44,486 nt of DNA from the NCBI RefSeq assembly GCF_963548695.1, contig NZ_CAUUWA010000015.1, forward strand, positions 1-44,486, written 5' to 3'. Under the pieces are notes generated by a model. The model made no database searches. It saw nothing but the letters and a program-made list of their open reading frames with translations, and was not told where the DNA came from. A program made the position numbers and the translations under genes. Below, one piece after another: positions 40,972 to 44,486 of the stretch. This stretch comes from an uncultured Fretibacterium sp. (GTDB lineage: Bacteria > Synergistota > Synergistia > Synergistales > Aminobacteriaceae). Within the stretch, counting starts at the first letter, position 1; each line of letters starts with the position of its first letter.

Positions 40972-41505
40972 CTATTCCGTCATCCTCTTGACGGCCAGGG
41001 CGGCGGCGGCCTCGAGGGACTTCTGTTTGGCCTCCGACGGGGTATAGCCCACCTGCTTGCCCGCCACGGTGTCGGCGTAGATCTGGCTTCCGTTCGACGC
41101 CGTCACCATGACGGCGACGGAGGATGTGCCCGTGTAGAGCTCGAACTCGTTCAGCACGGGGCTCCCCGCCTCCACCTGAGCCGTGATCATGGTGCTGAAC
41201 CCGTACTGCCTGCCCAGCTTCATGATGGCGTCCACGTTGCCGTCCAGCGCCAGGGCTGCGGCCTTGCTGCGCCGGATGGCCTCCAGCTTCTTGGGGTCCA
41301 CCACCTTGTACCCCCTGGCGAGAAGCTGGCGCGTGAAGACCGAGGCTGTCTGTGCCGCCTCCTGGGCGGAGGCGCTCTTGACCAATATGGCGATCGATCC
41401 ATTGGGCAGCGCCGCGTGCGCGGCCCCCGGCGTCAGACAGAAAAACAACCCCAGGACGAGGACGAGCCCCGCCCGACAACATCTCGATACCCATCTCGAT
41501 ACCAT
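40972..41505 (-). CDS. Small exported protein of the CsgG/LPP20 cluster
   Basis: A 177-residue protein with a clear signal peptide (to about 33, GAAHA-AL). The mature part alternates helix and strand (SIAILVKSASAQEAAQTASVFTRQLLARGYKVVD, GFSTMITAQVE, TSSVAVMVTASNGSQIYADTVAGK), a pattern like the minimal CsgG/FlgT-C or TolB-N-type fold, but I cannot name a family. ATG 41505 is 8 nt after AAGGAGG; ATG 41511 would be only 2 nt after it. It lies 12 bases upstream of the next CsgG-like gene, so they are co-transcribed. Confidence 0.75.
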   Translation of the reverse strand: MVSRWVSRCCRAGLVLVLGLFFCLTPGAAHAALPNGSIAILVKSASAQEAAQTASVFTRQLLARGYKVVDPKKLEAIRRSKAAALALDGNVDAIMKLGRQYGFSTMITAQVEAGSPVLNEFELYTGTSSVAVMVTASNGSQIYADTVAGKQVGYTPSEAKQKSLEAAAALAVKRMTE

Positions 41506-41606
41506 CGACATCCCCTCCTTGAAAGAATGTGTACTTATGCCAACCCCCATAGGGCAGTCCCCTGAAAGGGCGGCCAGTTCTCCTTTTACTTGAGCACAAG
41601 TTGGTG

Positions 41607-42095
41607 TTATTTCAGGTGCAGCCGCTGCATCTCGCCCGCCACATAGGCTTCCCCGCGCTTGCCGAGCAGGCGGGAGAGCGCCGTCTCGACCTCGATAAAG
41701 TACAGCCCGCCCTCGATCCTCTCGGTCAGGATCCTCACCGGCGGGACGGGGCCCGCGAGCCACAGCGCCCGCCCCCGGAGCTCCGGGTCCGCCAGGATGT
41801 GCTGGCGCAGCGACAGCAGGCCGCGGCGCGCATCCGTCAGGGCCGCCCGGCGTGCCAGGAGCCTGCCCTGGGCCGTACTCTGCACCACGCGCCCCACGCC
41901 CCGGACGAACGCGCGGTTCTCCTGCCAATCGGCATAGAGGCTCTCCTCCGTCATCCGCAGCAGGTCCTCCGTCGTCGCCGGGACGGGCTCGGCGAGGGGC
42001 GTCGCCAGCCCGGGAGCGCAAAGACAAAAGCACAGGACGGAGGCGAAAATCCCCTCAATAAAGAACGCCCGAAGCATGCGCCGCAGGCCCGTCAT
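41607..42095 (-). CDS. LPP20-like exported protein
   Basis: A 162-residue protein with a signal peptide (about 1-31) and a single LPP20-like module. The module shows FVRGVGRVVQSTAQGRLLARRAALTDARRGLL, in which GxG followed by 'AR..A..DA...L' is the family's mark, then PVRILTERIEGGLYFIEVETAL. This module also forms the N-terminal domain of flagellar protein FlgT and the Helicobacter LPP20 lipoprotein. It overlaps the upstream gene by four bases (ATGA). Confidence 0.75.
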   Translation of the reverse strand: MTGLRRMLRAFFIEGIFASVLCFCLCAPGLATPLAEPVPATTEDLLRMTEESLYADWQENRAFVRGVGRVVQSTAQGRLLARRAALTDARRGLLSLRQHILADPELRGRALWLAGPVPPVRILTERIEGGLYFIEVETALSRLLGKRGEAYVAGEMQRLHLK

Positions 42096-43279
42096 GGCGC
42101 GGGTACCTCCGCACCGCGGCCCTCGACCAGGGCGCCGGAGACCCCGTCGATCTCACAGCCCCTGTCCGACAGGATCGAGGCCAGGTCCTCCGCCGTCTTG
42201 TCCGAGACGACGTCCAGCTCCAGCTCGCCCTTGCGGAACTGCCTCTGGTAGACGCCGGTCACGCCCTCGATGCCCGAGAGCTCCTCCTTGAGGGCCTTCG
42301 CCTCCTTGAAGGCGACGCCGGTCAGCTTGATCTTGACCGTCCGCCCGGGGATGCCCCCGGCCGAGCCCGAGATCAGCGCGTAGGCGATCTTGTTCACCAG
42401 GCTCTTGCCCGCGCGGCTGGCCCCCGGTTTCAGGCCCTTGACGGCCCCGTCCTCGACGGAGGTCCCCTTCTGTTTTTCCTCGTAGGTGTCGGAGCCCAGT
42501 TGATAGGCCGACGCGGCCAGGACCGCTTTGAGCTGCACGGTGCTGCGCACCCCGTAGATGCGGATGCCGCTTATCTTTTGATCCGCGTAGGCGCTGGCGT
42601 AGGCCTTGCCGTAGATCAGGACGTCCGCCTGGAAGTCGCGGGCGATCTCCCTGAGCTTCTCGGGGTCATTTACGCTTCGAGCCGCGGCCAGGTCGATATC
42701 CTTCAGCGTCCCGGCCTGGGTGGGGTCTACCAGCAGGTACCCCGCCTTCTCGAAGACCCGCAGGACCTCGCTCTCCGCCGTGGAGAGGAAGGAGGGCTTG
42801 TCGCCGATCCGCTCGTCGAGCAGGACCATGATCCGCGGGTTGCCCAACGCGTCGATGACCGCCGGGCCAAGCACCCCGTCCAGGGCCGCCTCGGCCACGT
42901 CGCAGACCGCTGACAGGTGCAGCACGCCGTCGGAGTCCTCCCATTCCCTCAGGATATCCATCCTCTTGACGATCCCCTGGGACTGGGAGAAGACCTTGTC
43001 CTTCACCACCTCGAAGTTCTTCATCTCCGTGATGCCGGTGACGTAGGCGCCCAGGGCCTTCTCCAGCGCCTCGCGCATGACGGAGCGCTTGGCGTCCTCC
43101 CGTGCCTTGTTCTTCGCCCCATCGACGATGGGGGCGTAGCCCTCCACCTCGACCGTAATGAGCTTTTCCGCCGCCTGCTTGGGGGCCGACTTCTTCGCAG
43201 CCCAGGCCTCGTCCGGGACAAGTCCCGCCGTCAGGACGAGGAGCGTCAGGACGAGGAGGATGAGGTACAGAGCCGCCAT
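42092..43279 (-). CDS. FlgT/LPP20-like exported protein
   Basis: A 395-residue exported protein. After the signal peptide (ALYLILLVLTLLVLTAG, cleaved near AWAA-K) comes an LPP20/FlgT-N-like domain (ITVEVEGYAPIVDGAKNKAREDAKRSVMREALEKALG). A FlgT-middle-like, nucleotide-free Rossmann-type domain follows (PRIMVLLDERIG, TAESEVLRVFEKAGYLLVD, FQADVLIYGKAYA), and a C-terminal alpha/beta domain (VKIKLTGVAFKEAKALKEELSGIEGV). I choose ATG 43279 because GGAGGGG lies 8 nt upstream. The in-frame ATG 43339 has no such site and would put a strong hairpin inside the coding region. Role unknown; no flagellar gene is in the window. Confidence 0.8.
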   Translation of the reverse strand: MAALYLILLVLTLLVLTAGLVPDEAWAAKKSAPKQAAEKLITVEVEGYAPIVDGAKNKAREDAKRSVMREALEKALGAYVTGITEMKNFEVVKDKVFSQSQGIVKRMDILREWEDSDGVLHLSAVCDVAEAALDGVLGPAVIDALGNPRIMVLLDERIGDKPSFLSTAESEVLRVFEKAGYLLVDPTQAGTLKDIDLAAARSVNDPEKLREIARDFQADVLIYGKAYASAYADQKISGIRIYGVRSTVQLKAVLAASAYQLGSDTYEEKQKGTSVEDGAVKGLKPGASRAGKSLVNKIAYALISGSAGGIPGRTVKIKLTGVAFKEAKALKEELSGIEGVTGVYQRQFRKGELELDVVSDKTAEDLASILSDRGCEIDGVSGALVEGRGAEVPAP

Positions 43280-43285
43280 TCCGAA

Positions 43286-43308
43286 GGCCCCTCCTTTTTG
43301 GAGGGGCC
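43286..43308 (-). promoter_or_regulatory. Hairpin enclosing the ribosome binding site of the FlgT-like gene
   Basis: On the minus strand GGCCCCTCC, AAAAA, GGAGGGGCC form a perfect 9-bp stem whose 3' arm is the Shine-Dalgarno of the gene starting at 43279. Folded, it would hide the site. There is no T-run after it, so it is not a terminator. Confidence 0.6.
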
Positions 43309-43355
43309 GTACCGCATTGAATCCCGCAGTTTTTCTCATCGAACGACGCCCACTT

Positions 43356-44486
43356 CTACTTTGAGACCACGATCACTTTGCAGTCCTTACGGAAGTCGTA
43401 GGAGCTGCCGCGGACCTTCGCGGCCACGGCGTTGCTGACGACGATGTCCACGTTTCCGTTCTTCAGCTTCAGCGCCTTGGCGACGATCGGATTGCTGGCG
43501 ACGTGGACCTCGCCCTTCGCGTAGTTGATGTTGTTGTAGTAGGCGCAGAGCCCGGACTGGAGGAAGCGGTCGTAATTCACGAACTCCATGCCGTATACGG
43601 GCCTGCCCGACTCGTCCATGACGTGGAAGCTCATCGAGGGCAGCAGCGGAAGGTGGCGGACGTCGATGATGAGCCCCGTGTAGCGGCCGGAGGACTTCTT
43701 GGGCTTGGGCTCCTTGTACGTCTTATCGATCTGGATGCTGGGGGCTACAACGACGCGGACCGCGGGCAGCTTGATCCGCCCCGTGATCGTGTAGGCCTCC
43801 CCGTCCCACTCTCCGTTCATGATCTCCACGTTCTTGACGATGCCGGAGAGCTCCGAGCGCACGCGGTCCTCGGCCATGAAATCGTTCATCGTGGTGCGCG
43901 CGTCGATCTGGACCCCCTTCAGGAACTCCAGGAGGTTGCGCTGGAGGTCCAGGGTCGCGCCCCTGCGCGCCAGCGCCTTGCCCTGCGCCCCCTTCTTCCC
44001 CGTGGGCGCCACCGCCATGCCCGTGGCCTCGATGTAGTTCTCCGTCCAGTTCATCAGGCCGTTTTCCTTCTGGACGATGACCGCCCCCGGCCCGTTCACG
44101 TCGGGTACGGCAACCGGCGCCTCGGCGACCACGGGCGCCTTATCCATCAGGGCTATCTCCTTGTTCTGGAGGGCCGACTCCTTCTTGGTCAGGGCGGCCT
44201 CCTTCTCCTTCAGCTCGGCCTCCCGAGCCGCGAGTTCCGCCTGACGTTTTTCCGCCAGGAGGGCTTCCTTCTTTTGCAGTTCGGCTTCGCGAGCCGCAAG
44301 CTCCGCCTCGCGCTTATCCGCCATAGCCGCTTCCTTCCGCTTCAGGTCCGCTTCGCGGGCCGCAAGTTCCGCGGACGACTCGGAGGAGACCTGATCCTTC
44401 TTCTGCAGCTCGGCCTCCCGCGCGGCCAGGGCCGCCTCCTTCTTCTTTAGTGCCTCCTCGCGTTCTGCAAGCTCCGCGGATGAGGC
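43356..44486 (-). CDS. Coiled-coil exported protein with LPP20-like C-terminal domain, 5' end outside window
   Basis: The frame is open to the right edge and gives at least 376 residues. The visible N-terminal 120 or so residues are a charged Ala/Glu/Lys/Leu coiled coil built of 17- to 18-residue units of the type AELAAREAELQKKEAAL. A short linker follows (APVVAEAPVAVPDVNG). The folded domain carries the LPP20 pattern (GKKGAQGKALARRGATLDLQRNLLEFLKGVQ), then a beta-rich end (GRYTGLIIDVRHLPLLPSMSFHVMDESGRPVYG) and a last strand DCKVIVVSK. Methionine codons near 44324 are internal to the coiled coil, so the true start lies outside. It heads the visible part of the six-gene operon. Confidence 0.8.
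   Translation of the reverse strand, partial: ASSAELAEREEALKKKEAALAAREAELQKKDQVSSESSAELAAREADLKRKEAAMADKREAELAAREAELQKKEALLAEKRQAELAAREAELKEKEAALTKKESALQNKEIALMDKAPVVAEAPVAVPDVNGPGAVIVQKENGLMNWTENYIEATGMAVAPTGKKGAQGKALARRGATLDLQRNLLEFLKGVQIDARTTMNDFMAEDRVRSELSGIVKNVEIMNGEWDGEAYTITGRIKLPAVRVVVAPSIQIDKTYKEPKPKKSSGRYTGLIIDVRHLPLLPSMSFHVMDESGRPVYGMEFVNYDRFLQSGLCAYYNNINYAKGEVHVASNPIVAKALKLKNGNVDIVVSNAVAAKVRGSSYDFRKDCKVIVVSK

Noticed and set aside
1..44486. tRNA, rRNA, CRISPR arrays or insertion-sequence transposases
   Set aside because: I read intergenic regions for cloverleaf ends, regularly spaced repeats and transposase frames and found none. The repeats present are isolated palindromes or pairs.

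Overview
This is high-GC bacterial chromosome from a diderm. The envelope evidence is periplasmic glucan synthesis, periplasmic binding proteins and CsgG-like secreted proteins. The gene set (membrane pyrophosphatase, P19-type iron uptake, a secreted serpin, nitrogenase-like genes, AzgA-type purine permease) and frequent GTG/TTG starts fit an anaerobic, host-associated Synergistota-like organism, perhaps a Fretibacterium relative. That placement is inference; no rRNA or tRNA gene is visible to settle it.

Layout. 1-7.1 kb (minus strand): the 5' end of a possible adenine deaminase, a diguanylate cyclase, dnaG, a K+-dependent-type membrane pyrophosphatase, and an AI-2E-family exporter. 7.3-12.4 kb (plus): a nucleoside kinase with a ThrRS-like N-terminus, an AzgA-type purine permease, and an AlbA_2/HATPase regulator with a long acidic tail. 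12.4-17.2 kb (minus): an orphan small protein, then the osmoregulated periplasmic glucan operon opgG-opgH, in which opgH is split so that its cytosolic N-terminal domain is a separate overlapping gene.

17.6-29.3 kb (plus): cstA, then a ten-gene iron-uptake island: Ftr1 permease, P19 periplasmic protein, DUF2318 Fe-S membrane protein, two FtsX-type permeases and an ATPase, an FMN-binding protein, a DUF4418 protein, and a third FtsX permease with a second ATPase. The first six follow the Campylobacter P19 locus. The FMN protein and the DUF4418/FtsX/ATPase module appear to be additions.

29.4-36.9 kb (minus): one tightly overlapped operon reading nifH-like, two nitrogenase component-1-like genes, substrate-binding protein, FecCD permease, ATPase, second substrate-binding protein. 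It joins a nitrogenase-type two-component reductase to a metal-chelate/tetrapyrrole-class ABC importer. This is the best candidate for an undescribed system in the window. 37.3-38.6 kb (plus): a secreted inhibitory-type serpin bracketed by 40-bp direct repeats. 38.8-44.5 kb (minus): six consecutive genes for exported CsgG-like and LPP20/FlgT-like proteins, the last running off the right edge.

Intergenic DNA carries several small dispersed repeats. These include a palindrome family with the core ggaagcgctgatt, a MITE-like element of about 124 bp with two shorter relatives, and the serpin-flanking repeat. I see no insertion-sequence transposase, CRISPR array, tRNA or rRNA.
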